Of a stretch of 64,000 nt of DNA, positions 25,400 to 34,772 are shown piece by piece. The translations under genes were made by a program, and so were the position numbers. The stretch is taken from the NCBI GenBank assembly GCA_947493005.1, contig CANLOY010000002.1:124001-188000 (forward strand). Reading direction: 5' to 3'. Each line of letters begins with the position of its first letter. The stretch's first letter is position 1. Below the pieces are notes generated by a model. That model made no database searches. It saw only the letters and a list, made by a program, of their open reading frames with translations, and was not told the DNA's origin. Origin of the DNA: an uncultured Roseivirga sp. (lineage in GTDB: Bacteria > Bacteroidota > Bacteroidia > Cytophagales > Cyclobacteriaceae).

Positions 25400-25431
25400 C
25401 AAAAAAAGCATCCTCATTCCTGAAGATGCTC
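25400..25431 (-). terminator. Terminator of the nqr operon
   Basis: On the minus strand AGCATCTTCA is answered by GAGGATGCT and then seven T (the A-run 25401-25407). It lies 23 bases beyond the nqrE stop, so the operon ends with nqrE. Confidence 0.75.
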
Positions 25432-25453
25432 TTAATATCTAATTAGGGAATTC

Positions 25454-26065
25454 TTATATCGAAATCCCCATAAAACTCATAAATGCAATCCCCATTAATC
25501 CAGTAATGAACATTGTAATACCTAAGCCTTTCAAGCCATCTGGAACATTTGAGTATCTAAGTTTTTCACGAATGGCAGCCAATGCTATTATCGCCAGGAA
25601 GAAACCTATTCCAGAACCAAATCCGAAAACAGTTGCTTCTCCAATTGTGTAATCTCTTTGTGCCATAAAAAGTGATGACCCTAAGATTGCGCAGTTTACA
25701 GCAATCAATGGTAAGAAGATACCCAGTGAACCATAAAGCGAAGGTGAAAACTTCTCAATTGTCATTTCTACTAGCTGTACCATGGCAGCGATAATGGCTA
25801 TAAACATGATAAATCGTAGAAAAGAAAGATCAATTTCAGCGAAGTTAGACCCTAGCCATGAAAGCGCCCCCTCGTTAAGGACAAACTCATTCAACAACCA
25901 GTTCATTGGTACTGTTATGCCTAAAACAAAAACTACTGCTAGCCCCAAACCAAAGGCCGTTGAAACCTTTTTAGAAACCGCGAGGAAAGAACACATTCCC
26001 AAGAAATAGGAAAACACCATGTTCTCAATAAAAATCGATTTAATACCTAAGTTTAATAAATCCAT
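25454..26065 (-). CDS. nqrE: Na+-translocating NADH:quinone reductase subunit E
   Basis: 203 residues with six hydrophobic segments and Cys residues in the first and fourth helices ([19 protein letters not shown]), which in the family hold the intramembrane iron centre. The length matches NqrE. Last gene of the operon; a terminator follows directly and no nqrF is found downstream. Confidence 0.95.
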   Translation of the reverse strand: MDLLNLGIKSIFIENMVFSYFLGMCSFLAVSKKVSTAFGLGLAVVFVLGITVPMNWLLNEFVLNEGALSWLGSNFAEIDLSFLRFIMFIAIIAAMVQLVEMTIEKFSPSLYGSLGIFLPLIAVNCAILGSSLFMAQRDYTIGEATVFGFGSGIGFFLAIIALAAIREKLRYSNVPDGLKGLGITMFITGLMGIAFMSFMGISI

Positions 26066-26077
26066 GATTCAAATTTC

Positions 26078-26743
26078 TTAATGTTCTACGTATCCGGTTT
26101 TACTTCTCTGTACCCATATAATAAATCCGAGTACGATAAACGCTCCAACTGGTGAAACCATCAGTCCATTTGCAGCAAAATTCTCGAAGCCAATAGCTCC
26201 CATCAGGTCATATCCAAATACCTTCCCTGATCCCCATAGCTCTCTAAAGAAAGCCACGGCTAAAATAATCCAGGAATAGCCCAAGCCACTTCCCAGTCCA
26301 TCAAGCACAGAATCGTAAGGCTTATTACCTAGAGCAAATGCCTCTAGGCGTCCCATCACAATACAGTTAGTAATGATCAAACCAATAAAAACTGACAATT
26401 GCTTATATATGTCGAAAGCATATGCTTTCAATACTTCATTTACTAGCGTAACAAGAGTTGCAACAACGGCTAACTGTACTATAATCCTAACCCTTCCTGG
26501 AATAGCATTTCTCATTAGAGAAATGATAAGGTTAGAAAAGATCAGTACGAAAATTACCGACATAGCCATTACCATAGTTGGCTTCATCTGAGTTGTTACC
26601 GCTAATGCAGAACAAATACCGAGTACTTGTACAGTTACTGGGTTGTCATCATTCAAAGGGTCGGTAACGAACTTTTTGCGTCTTTTCGATAGTAGAGATT
26701 CTGACTCTTTTGCTACCGGTGCTTCTATAGTTTCAGTACTCAT
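26078..26743 (-). CDS. nqrD: Na+-translocating NADH:quinone reductase subunit D
   Basis: 221 residues. A short soluble N-terminus (about 35 residues) leads into six TM helices with Cys in VLGICSALAV and TNCIVMGRLEAFA, the counterpart of NqrE's iron-centre cysteines. The paired NqrD/NqrE fold is inverted in the membrane. Spaced 4 bases from nqrC and 12 from nqrE, so one transcript. Confidence 0.95.
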   Translation of the reverse strand: MSTETIEAPVAKESESLLSKRRKKFVTDPLNDDNPVTVQVLGICSALAVTTQMKPTMVMAMSVIFVLIFSNLIISLMRNAIPGRVRIIVQLAVVATLVTLVNEVLKAYAFDIYKQLSVFIGLIITNCIVMGRLEAFALGNKPYDSVLDGLGSGLGYSWIILAVAFFRELWGSGKVFGYDLMGAIGFENFAANGLMVSPVGAFIVLGFIIWVQRSKTGYVEH

Positions 26744-26747
26744 TGTC

Positions 26748-27515
26748 TTATTGATTATTCATGGTTAAAGCCTTACCTCTTACCTGCTTATCAAAATACT
26801 TTTGATAGTATCCTATATAATTCAAAAGCATATCATTGACACCATTAGCTGTCAAGGTTGCTCCTGCCATTCCATCTACCTTATTTGGCCCTAACATACT
26901 CTCAGGAGTTTTTTCACCCTTAACCATGGAAATCGATACGAACTCTCCGTTTGTATCGTAAAGATCCTTTTGTTGGTAGCGTGCCTGAATTTCGTCAGTA
27001 GTAATTCTAGCTCCCAACCCAGGAGTTTCTCCCTTATGGTCTAAGCTAATTCCAATTACGCTCTTGAGATCGGGAGTAAGTGCCACAAACCCCCAAATTG
27101 CATCCCAAAGTCCTGCTCCAAAAGTAGGAATGATGTATGCTTCCTGGCCGTTTGCATTGTACTTAAACACCGGGAACATCCTATCTTCTACAGACTTTTT
27201 GTAATTCTTCTCAATGTTAACCTCTTCGGCTACCATTGGGCCTCCTTTCTCATTTGTATCAACCAAGTTCCCTTGGAAGTCAGAAACAACACTGCTGATT
27301 ACCTCTTCATAGCGAGCCAGAATCTGCTCTGCTTCCATATCAGCCAAAGCTTCTTTTTCTGACGGAATAGCACCTAAAATCTGCTTTTTAGTGTCTAAAT
27401 CCTGAGCTTTCTTCTGTAATGGTCCTAACCCTTGAGATACTCCAGCCAACAAAAGGGCAAGAACAATTGTAAGGGAAAGTGAGAATAAAATTATGTATCG
27501 ATTAGACTGTTGCAC
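26748..27515 (-). CDS. nqrC: Na+-translocating NADH:quinone reductase subunit C
   Basis: 255 residues: one N-terminal TM helix (about 8-28) and a periplasmic domain. The covalent FMN site is in VDGMAGATLTANGV, where the Thr of GAT carries the flavin; this is the family's S/AGAT-T motif. The start overlaps nqrB by 14 bases. Confidence 0.95.
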   Translation of the reverse strand: MQQSNRYIILFSLSLTIVLALLLAGVSQGLGPLQKKAQDLDTKKQILGAIPSEKEALADMEAEQILARYEEVISSVVSDFQGNLVDTNEKGGPMVAEEVNIEKNYKKSVEDRMFPVFKYNANGQEAYIIPTFGAGLWDAIWGFVALTPDLKSVIGISLDHKGETPGLGARITTDEIQARYQQKDLYDTNGEFVSISMVKGEKTPESMLGPNKVDGMAGATLTANGVNDMLLNYIGYYQKYFDKQVRGKALTMNNQ

Positions 27516-28722
27516 GAGATAACCTCCTTTTCTTATTTGCTTGTACTACATAGTAATCTATTAATGGAGCGAATACATTCATAAAAAGAACTGCCAACAT
27601 TATGCCTTCCGGGTATGCAGGGTTCACCACCCTGATCAAGACTGTCAACATTCCAATTAACAAACCATATATCCATTTTCCTACTTCCGTCTGCGCTGCA
27701 GATACAGGATCTGTCGCCATAAAGACAGCACCAAATGCTAAACCTCCCATTACAAGGTGGTAATGAGCTGGTAAATCCATAAATGCGTTAGCACCTGCAA
27801 GATTAAAGATTGTTCCCATGGCAAACGCCCCTGCAAAAACGCTAACAATAATTTTCCAACTGCCAACTCCCGTAGCTATAAGTATTAAAGCACCTATTAA
27901 TGCCATTAACGTTGAGGTCTCCCCGATAGATCCCGGTATACCTCCAATAAGCATATTCTGAAAGCTAAAGAAACCATCACTGAAAGGAGCAGCCAAAGCA
28001 CTATTTGCCTTATTCAACCCTTCCACGACTGACTGTGCACCTTCAATAGATGTGCTGTTGGCAACGGCCAATGCAGTGGCTCCAGAGAATCCATCAACTG
28101 CTTCTTCACCAGCTAACTGAGTCCAAACATCTCCTGATATCTGTAAAGGGTAAGCGAAGTATAAAAATGCTCTTGATGTCATTGCTACATTCAGAACGTT
28201 CATACCCGTACCACCAAAAATCTCTTTTCCAACAACAACACCAAAAATTGTAGCTAATGCCACTTGCCAAAGCGGGATTGTTGGAGGAACAATTAAAGGA
28301 ATTAACATTCCTGTCACCAAGAAGCCCTCATTGATAGGGTGTTTTCTTATTACTGCAAAAACAGCCTCAATAATGCCTCCGGCAGCATAGGCTACCAATA
28401 CAATAGGTAATACCCATCTTGCACCAAACAATAAGTTATCTATTGAAAAGAATGTTGTTGCTTGCCCAGTAGCCACATTGTGCTGATACCCTACATTAAA
28501 AATCCCCCAGATAAGACAAGGTACCATGGCAATCACCACGGTCATCATCATACGCTTAAGGTCTATGGCATCTTTAATCTGAACTCCCTTACTATTAGTA
28601 GTACTTGCAGGAGAGAACATAAACGTTTCACCAGCTTCAAAAAGGTAGTACAGCTTTTCAAGCTTACCTCCCTTTTCAAACATTGGCTTTTGCTTCTCTA
28701 AAATTTTATGTAAAAACTTCAT
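27502..28722 (-). CDS. nqrB: Na+-translocating NADH:quinone reductase subunit B
   Basis: 406 residues with about ten TM helices. FMN attaches to Thr of SGAT in VDGFSGATALAVAN, and the GGTGMNVLN and DPVSAAQTEVGKW blocks are typical. It forms the main Na+ channel subunit. Situated 5 bases from nqrA. Confidence 0.95.
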   Translation of the reverse strand: MKFLHKILEKQKPMFEKGGKLEKLYYLFEAGETFMFSPASTTNSKGVQIKDAIDLKRMMMTVVIAMVPCLIWGIFNVGYQHNVATGQATTFFSIDNLLFGARWVLPIVLVAYAAGGIIEAVFAVIRKHPINEGFLVTGMLIPLIVPPTIPLWQVALATIFGVVVGKEIFGGTGMNVLNVAMTSRAFLYFAYPLQISGDVWTQLAGEEAVDGFSGATALAVANSTSIEGAQSVVEGLNKANSALAAPFSDGFFSFQNMLIGGIPGSIGETSTLMALIGALILIATGVGSWKIIVSVFAGAFAMGTIFNLAGANAFMDLPAHYHLVMGGLAFGAVFMATDPVSAAQTEVGKWIYGLLIGMLTVLIRVVNPAYPEGIMLAVLFMNVFAPLIDYYVVQANKKRRLSRATV

Positions 28723-28727
28723 CCGAA

Positions 28728-30095
28728 TTATCCGTTTTGCATCAATTCAAGTCCTTCCCTAACTACTTGTTGTATATCATGTTTCGAAACATCAACATAC
28801 TCACAAAGTGCTAAGTCTTCTTCAACTACTTCGTAAATACCAAGAGCTTCCATATTATCATAATCTTCAGCCATAATAGCTTTAACCAGATAAGTTGGAT
28901 AAATATCCATAGGGGTTACCTTTTCAAAAGTTCCCGTTTGAACAAAAGCACGTGGTTCACCATTGGTATTAGTATCAAGAACATATTCTTTATTCTTTCC
29001 ATTAAGGAAAGAGAAAAGCCCCCATGCTCTGTGAAAACTCAATACTTCTTTCCTTGGCATAATCCATCCAAGAAAATCAGCATGGTCACCTTCAGGAATT
29101 ACTGTAAGCAAATTGCTATAGAACCCCATGCAACCACTTTCATCAATTCTTTCGCCAGTTAAAACATTACCGGAAATGAACCTAACATGGTCACTCTTGA
29201 GATTACCATCAATAAACTTGTTGATAGATGCTCCTGTATAAGTTTTATAATATTGAGGTGACTTTACTTCAGAACCTGCCACTGCAATAACTCTGGAAGC
29301 ATCATAGACTCCTTTAAGGAAAAGTTTTCCTATCTGAGCTACACCAAACGGAGAAATAGTCCAAACAATCTCACCTTTAGAAATTGGTGCAATATGATGA
29401 ATCTGCACACCTACATTCCCTGCTGGGTGAGGCCCACTGATTTTATTATTCTCTATACCTTCGACATTCGCAAAAACACTGGAAACCTCTCCATTAAGGT
29501 CGTGGTTCAAGTGAATTTTTCCAGATGTGAACTTCTTCAATACACTAATACCTGCTTTAAAGGCATCCTCCTCACCTTTTAAGGTAAAAGCAGAATCTGC
29601 TGCTAACGGGTGTGTATCGAACGAAGAAATAAAGATGGCTTTTGGAGTATCAGCCTCATTGGCCACAATACCATAAGGTCTCTGAATCAAATTAGACCAT
29701 ACTCCACCTTTCAGCATCTGCTCTTGTGCCTCTTCTCGAGAAAGGCTATGCAGTTCTGAAACATTGTAGGTCTTAAATGTCTCATATTCAATTTCCTTGT
29801 CGGCCAAAATCTTAACTTCTAATAGTTTTCTCTTGGCTCCCCTCTTCACTTCAACAATTTCTCCACTTACTGGCGAACAAATCATCACATTTTCCTGCAT
29901 TTTATCATATAACACAGGTGTACCGGCCTTCACGTTGTCACCTTCAGCTACAAATAGCTTAGGTCTTTTCATACCTACAAAGTCTGTAGGCTTGATAGCA
30001 AACGTTTCCGAAGGTGGAGTACTAGCGATTGTCTTTTGTGCCTTTCCAGCGAGGTTAATGTCAAAGCCTTTTTTAAGCTTTACAGTTTTAGACAT
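28728..30095 (-). CDS. nqrA: Na+-translocating NADH:quinone reductase subunit A
   Basis: 455 residues, soluble, no TM helix. LKKGFDINLAGKAQ at the start and PSGPHPAG-like ISGPHPAGNVGVQIHH in the middle are NqrA landmarks. It sits on the cytoplasmic face near the quinone site. First gene of the operon, with a -7 element about 45 bases upstream. Confidence 0.95.
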   Translation of the reverse strand: MSKTVKLKKGFDINLAGKAQKTIASTPPSETFAIKPTDFVGMKRPKLFVAEGDNVKAGTPVLYDKMQENVMICSPVSGEIVEVKRGAKRKLLEVKILADKEIEYETFKTYNVSELHSLSREEAQEQMLKGGVWSNLIQRPYGIVANEADTPKAIFISSFDTHPLAADSAFTLKGEEDAFKAGISVLKKFTSGKIHLNHDLNGEVSSVFANVEGIENNKISGPHPAGNVGVQIHHIAPISKGEIVWTISPFGVAQIGKLFLKGVYDASRVIAVAGSEVKSPQYYKTYTGASINKFIDGNLKSDHVRFISGNVLTGERIDESGCMGFYSNLLTVIPEGDHADFLGWIMPRKEVLSFHRAWGLFSFLNGKNKEYVLDTNTNGEPRAFVQTGTFEKVTPMDIYPTYLVKAIMAEDYDNMEALGIYEVVEEDLALCEYVDVSKHDIQQVVREGLELMQNG

Positions 30096-30137
30096 ACTCT
30101 TTTAGTTGCGAATCACTAAGGTTGATCAAAATCGAGG

Positions 30138-30145
30138 CAAAAATA
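30138..30145 (-). promoter_or_regulatory. -7 element of the nqr operon
   Basis: On the minus strand the sequence is TATTTTTG, a match to TAnnTTTG, 42 bases before the nqrA ATG. The 141-bp gap to ispH leaves room for it. Confidence 0.45.
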
Positions 30146-30236
30146 ATACTTTTAAAGTCATATAAAAGGTTAATTCGCCCTTTTCGAACGGAAATTTAGC
30201 CCAAAAAAAATTGTGGATGAAAAGCTAAGTGAAATA

Positions 30237-31130
30237 TTATGCTGAGACCGTTTCTGAGAATGTTTTTTCGATGTACTCCGCCACATTTTTCATCAACCAC
30301 ATTGGTGTTGATGTAGCACCACATACTCCAACAGTATCATCGGCATTGAACCAGCTCATCTTCACTTCATTTTCATTCTCAACAAAGTAACTTCTTGAGT
30401 TCTGTTGTTGACAAACGCCATAAAGTGCTTTACCATTGGAACTCTTTTTTCCGCTGACAAATACAATCACATCGACATCCGTAGAAAATTTCTTCAATTG
30501 AGGCTCTCGATTAGAAACCTGACGGCAAATACTATCATTTGCTGTAAAGTCTAATTCCCGTAAAGTTCCGTTCTGAGCCTTGATGCGCTCTTCTATCATA
30601 GAACGTATTCTATAAAAGCCCTTGGTACTCTTGGTTGTCTGAGAGAATAAAGTCACTGGTTTTGAGAAATCGATTTTCTCAAGGTCCTCGTCTTCCATAA
30701 CAATAATAGCATTGTTATTTGTCTGACCAGTTAATCCAATTACCTCGGCATGCCCTGGCTTTCCATAGATTACGATCTGACCATCGATTTTATTCATTTT
30801 ATCGTAGGCCACTTTAACTCGGTTTTGGAGCTTAAGTACTACGGGACATGAAGCGTCTATCAATTCAATATTATTCTCCAGAGCTACTTGATATGTTTCG
30901 GGTGGCTCTCCATGAGCTCTTATAAGTACTTTTGAATCTCGGATCTCTTTTAGCTTGTCTCTGTCGATTATCTCCAGGCCTTGTTCGTTAAGGCGCTTAA
31001 CCTCCATACTATTATGTACAATATCACCTAAACAATAAAGAGGACCATCAACCATTTCATCTTCTGCCATTTGGATGGCAAACTCAACACCAAAGCAATA
31101 CCCGGAATTTTGATCAATGATTACTTCCAT
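30237..31130 (-). CDS. ispH: 4-hydroxy-3-methylbut-2-enyl diphosphate reductase
   Basis: 297 residues. The three Cys of the iron-sulfur cluster are visible in GYCFGVEFA (Cys12), IDASCPVVLKLQ (about 95) and NDSICRQVSNREPQL (about 198). RAHGEPPE and GATSTPMWL complete the signature. It makes IPP and DMAPP in the last MEP-pathway step. It lies 6 bases after cmk, forming a likely two-gene operon. Confidence 0.95.
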   Translation of the reverse strand: MEVIIDQNSGYCFGVEFAIQMAEDEMVDGPLYCLGDIVHNSMEVKRLNEQGLEIIDRDKLKEIRDSKVLIRAHGEPPETYQVALENNIELIDASCPVVLKLQNRVKVAYDKMNKIDGQIVIYGKPGHAEVIGLTGQTNNNAIIVMEDEDLEKIDFSKPVTLFSQTTKSTKGFYRIRSMIEERIKAQNGTLRELDFTANDSICRQVSNREPQLKKFSTDVDVIVFVSGKKSSNGKALYGVCQQQNSRSYFVENENEVKMSWFNADDTVGVCGATSTPMWLMKNVAEYIEKTFSETVSA

Positions 31131-31136
31131 TCTTCT

Positions 31137-31829
31137 CTACTCTCTGTTTAGACTTCCGATTCGATCTTGAGCCAAATCTAATACTTTTTGAACTTGCTCT
31201 TCAAAAACCTGATCAGAAGTATCTATTTCAATCGCATCGGCCACTTTTATAAGAGGACTCTCCGCTCTGGTAGAATCCTGATTATCTCTGGACTCAAGGT
31301 TAGCCATAATCTGTTCCAAAGAAGCCACTTCTCCTTTCTCTTTCAACTCTAACAGTCTCCTTTTTGCGCGAACTTCGGTTGATGCTGTCATAAAAACCTT
31401 TAATTCAGCCTCGGGAAAAACAACAGACCCAATATCTCGACCATCCATGACTACGCCTTTGTTCCTACCCATTTCCTGCTGTTGAGCCACCATAGCCACT
31501 CTCACAGCCTTTATAGCCGAAACAGGGCTCACCATTTCTGAAACATACATTTTACGAATCTCTTCTTCAACATTTTGTTGATTCAGTATTGTTTCATTTT
31601 TTTTAGATTCTTTGTTAAACACAAAGTCAATCTCAATATTGCCTAGGGCATCAGTCACTTGCTGATCAGAACTCAAATCAACATTATTCTGAAGAAAATA
31701 CAGTGTAACTGCTCTATACATTGCTCCGGTATCTATAAACTTATAGTTGAGTTCTTTAGCTACTGCTTTTGCAGTACTACTTTTCCCACAACCAGATAGT
31801 CCGTCAATAGCAATGTTTATTTTCTTCAT
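31137..31829 (-). CDS. cmk: Cytidylate kinase
   Basis: 230 residues when started at MKKINIAIDG (31829). A frame extends 15 codons further up, to 31874, but those residues show no family resemblance and the kinase normally begins right at the beta-strand before the P-loop. Walker A is GLSGCGKSSTAK. DTGAMYRAVT and MDGRDIGSVVFPEA are typical CMP kinase blocks. Makes CDP/dCDP for nucleic acid synthesis. Confidence 0.95.
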   Translation of the reverse strand: MKKINIAIDGLSGCGKSSTAKAVAKELNYKFIDTGAMYRAVTLYFLQNNVDLSSDQQVTDALGNIEIDFVFNKESKKNETILNQQNVEEEIRKMYVSEMVSPVSAIKAVRVAMVAQQQEMGRNKGVVMDGRDIGSVVFPEAELKVFMTASTEVRAKRRLLELKEKGEVASLEQIMANLESRDNQDSTRAESPLIKVADAIEIDTSDQVFEEQVQKVLDLAQDRIGSLNRE

Positions 31830-32005
31830 GTCTAAGTTTTGGACAAAGGTAAGACATGAATATTCAGACCACATATTTACTCAGGCAATTTATTTGCAAA
31901 AGCTTCAATCAAATTGAGAGTCAATTTATCAGAGAACCCCTACCTTCAAGTCGAAATTGGTTCTTAAGTTTCTTTTAAAGAAATTCCGAAAACATTGATC
32001 AATAA

Positions 32006-33013
32006 ATGAAATCGCTCCGCTCTCTTTCTTCAATCATTTCCTTCTTAGCAATTATCTCATTAAGCTCTTGTAGTCCTGATGAAAAAAAACAGGCTGAAAA
32101 TGAAAAAAGGGAATCTCATGATTTTAAAATCTCATTAGCACAATGGTCTTTACATAAAAAGTATTTTGGAGACGTTGAAGCCAGGGGTGGCTATGATTGG
32201 TTTATTAAAACGTTAATGGAATCGCCTGATCATGCCATTGTGGAAGGGCAAGATCCTATGGACTTCCCTATAGAGGCTTCAAAGTTTGGAGTAAACTCTA
32301 TAGAGTTGGTGAATACTTTCTATTTCGGTAAAGTAGGAGACAAAGCATACTGGACCGAATTCAAACAAAAGTGTAAAGAAGCAAATGTAAATGTAGGCCT
32401 AATCATGTGTGACCTATTAGGTAATCTGGGAGATTCCGATCCATCTGCTCGAAATGAAGCCATTGAAAAACACTACAAATGGGTAGATCTCGCCAAATTC
32501 CTGGGTGCTCATACTATAAGAGTAAACGCAGCTGGTAATGGAACTGCGGAAGAGGTTGCGAAAAATGCGACTGATGGCCTGAGAAGATTGGGCGAATATG
32601 GTGCCGAGAAAGGAATTAATATAGTAGTAGAAAACCATGGCAGTTACTCCTCAGATGGCGCCTGGTTAGCTGGAGTTATAAAAGCGGTTGGAATGGATAA
32701 CGTAGGCACGCTACCCGACTTTGGTAACTTCTGTATTGAAAACGGACCAAACGGCTGTGTCAATGAATACGATCGATACAAAGGTATTGCCGAGTTAATG
32801 CCCTATGCAAAAGCGGTCAGTGCAAAAGCTCATGAATTTAATGAGAATGGAGATGAGGTAAACTCTGACTTTTACCGTATTATGAAGATTGTGAAAGATT
32901 CAGGCTATAAAGGGTACATTGGGATTGAATATGAAGGGAATGGACTTTCAGAAGAGGAAGGTATTAAAATGACAAAACTCCTTTTGGAAAAAGCATTCAG
33001 TAAAATCAACTGA
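32006..33013 (+). CDS. Lipoprotein with xylose-isomerase-like TIM barrel
   Basis: 335 residues. The lipobox is SLSSCSPD (Cys about 22), followed by an acidic/Lys-rich linker. The barrel shows ISLAQWSLHKKYF, TIRVNAAG, NIVVENHGSYSS and LPDFGNFC, the pattern of sugar phosphate isomerase/epimerase (AP endonuclease family 2) proteins. Being lipid-anchored, it probably acts on sugars in the periplasm; the reaction is unknown. A C-terminal GYIGIEYEGNGLSEEEG ends the barrel. Confidence 0.85.
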   Translation: MKSLRSLSSIISFLAIISLSSCSPDEKKQAENEKRESHDFKISLAQWSLHKKYFGDVEARGGYDWFIKTLMESPDHAIVEGQDPMDFPIEASKFGVNSIELVNTFYFGKVGDKAYWTEFKQKCKEANVNVGLIMCDLLGNLGDSDPSARNEAIEKHYKWVDLAKFLGAHTIRVNAAGNGTAEEVAKNATDGLRRLGEYGAEKGINIVVENHGSYSSDGAWLAGVIKAVGMDNVGTLPDFGNFCIENGPNGCVNEYDRYKGIAELMPYAKAVSAKAHEFNENGDEVNSDFYRIMKIVKDSGYKGYIGIEYEGNGLSEEEGIKMTKLLLEKAFSKIN

Positions 33014-33068
33014 TGCTCGATCAATTAGCTAGCTAATCCTCCCGAATAAGTACCCCATAACAGGTTAA

Positions 33069-34700
33069 ATGATAGAAATGAAAATAAGCGGTCATATTAT
33101 AGATGTAAGAAACAGAAGAATCTTCGATGGACGAGTAACTGTAGAGGGTCAATATATTACCCACATTGAAGAAACAGATCAGGTAACTGACCAATACATC
33201 TTACCTGGCTTTATCGATTCACACGTTCATGTAGAAAGCTCTATGTTGGTACCATCAGAATTTGCCAGACTCGCTGTAGTACATGGAACTGTTGGCACTG
33301 TATCAGACCCACACGAGATTGGGAATGTAATGGGCGTAGAAGGTGTTGAGTACATGATTGAAAATGGCAAAAAGGTCAATTTCAAATTCAATTTTGGAGC
33401 CCCCTCCTGTGTGCCAGCCACAACATTCGAAACTGCTGGCGCAGAAATCACCCCTGATGAAGTTGAGTACCTTTTGAAAAAACCAGAAATAAAGTATCTG
33501 GCTGAAATGATGAACTGGCCTGGGGTACTGTATAAGGATGAAACAGTTTATCAAAAACTAAACATTGCTAAAAAGCTTGGAAAGCCAATTGACGGGCATG
33601 CCCCCGGATTGCGAGGCGATCAAGCAGAACAATACATTAAAGCTGGCATCTATACTGATCATGAATGTTTCACGGCAGATGAAGCTAGGGACAAGCTGAA
33701 ACATGGGATGAAGATTGCCATAAGAGAAGGTTCCGCTGCAAAAAACTTTGAGGCTTTAGTTGGGCTCTTCAATGAAGCACCTGAAATGCTTATGTTTTGT
33801 TCTGACGACAAACATCCTGATAACCTGGTTGAAAACCATATCGATGAACTAGTCAGAAGAGCACTTGCCAAAGGACATGACTTGCTTGATGTGCTTAATG
33901 CTGCTTGTATTACTCCAGTTGACCATTATAACCTTGATATTGGAACGCTTCGAAAAGGAGATTTTGCTGATTTTATCGTAATAGATAACCTACAAGACTT
34001 CAGTGTAAAATCTACCTTTATCAATGGAGAAATAGTCGCAGAAAATGGGATTACTAAAATTCCAAAGGTTTCAAATGACATCATTAATCAGTTCAATTGT
34101 GACCCAATTGAAGAAGATAGTATTCGGGTAAAGGCTGAAGCCACTAAAGTACATGTTATAGAAGCTCTAGATGGCCAGTTGATCACCAATTGCCTTTCTC
34201 TGGATTGCATGGTCGATAATCAAGGCAATGTTATCTCTGATACGGACAACGACATATTAAAAATGGTTGTTGTTAACCGTTATCAAAATGCTCAGCCGGC
34301 AGTTGCCTTTATTAAGAACTTTCAATTAAAAGAAGGAGCAATTGCCTCTTCGGTTGGTCACGATTCTCATAACATCATTGCAGTTGGAGTTGACGATACT
34401 TCTATTGTAAAAGCAATTAATAAGGTAATAGATGCTAAAGGTGGAATAAGTGCTATATCTACCAAAGAAGAAATGATACTTCCACTGCCCGTTGCTGGAA
34501 TCATGTCTGCCGATGACGGATATGAAGTAGCCAAATCATACACGGCTATTGACAAGCTTTCTAAAGATATGGGTAGTACACTTAACTCTCCATTTATGAC
34601 ATTATCGTTTATGGCTCTGTTGGTCATTCCTAAATTAAAGTTGAGTGACAAAGGGCTTTTTGATGGCGAAAAGTTCCAGTTCACAACACTTTTCCCTTAA
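33069..34700 (+). CDS. ade: Adenine deaminase
   Basis: 543 residues. YILPGFIDSHVHVESSML near 43 contains the first metal His pair, and HGTVGTVSDPHEIGNVMG, IDGHAPGLRG and CSDDKHPDNL follow in the order of bacterial Ade. The C-terminal domain has SVGHDSHNIIAVG. Converts adenine to hypoxanthine in purine salvage, usually with Mn or Fe. The second Met (33078) is an alternative start. Confidence 0.95.
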   Translation: MIEMKISGHIIDVRNRRIFDGRVTVEGQYITHIEETDQVTDQYILPGFIDSHVHVESSMLVPSEFARLAVVHGTVGTVSDPHEIGNVMGVEGVEYMIENGKKVNFKFNFGAPSCVPATTFETAGAEITPDEVEYLLKKPEIKYLAEMMNWPGVLYKDETVYQKLNIAKKLGKPIDGHAPGLRGDQAEQYIKAGIYTDHECFTADEARDKLKHGMKIAIREGSAAKNFEALVGLFNEAPEMLMFCSDDKHPDNLVENHIDELVRRALAKGHDLLDVLNAACITPVDHYNLDIGTLRKGDFADFIVIDNLQDFSVKSTFINGEIVAENGITKIPKVSNDIINQFNCDPIEEDSIRVKAEATKVHVIEALDGQLITNCLSLDCMVDNQGNVISDTDNDILKMVVVNRYQNAQPAVAFIKNFQLKEGAIASSVGHDSHNIIAVGVDDTSIVKAINKVIDAKGGISAISTKEEMILPLPVAGIMSADDGYEVAKSYTAIDKLSKDMGSTLNSPFMTLSFMALLVIPKLKLSDKGLFDGEKFQFTTLFP

Positions 34701-34772
34701 CCAACTAACACATTAGTTTAATCTTGGCATATTTTTGGCTACCTTGGTAGGTGAACCTTAAATTAAAATGCC

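Noticed and set aside
31830-31874. 15-codon N-terminal extension of cmk
   Set aside because: Cytidylate kinases begin just before the P-loop strand; the extension shows no conservation-like features, so the start was set at 31829.
34724-34742. TTGGCATATTTTTGGCTAC as a third sigma-54-like promoter
   Set aside because: It has GG-N10-GC, but the inner TTGG spacing differs by one base from the two permease promoters, no paired boxes lie upstream, and TATTTTTG inside it fits an ordinary -7 element.
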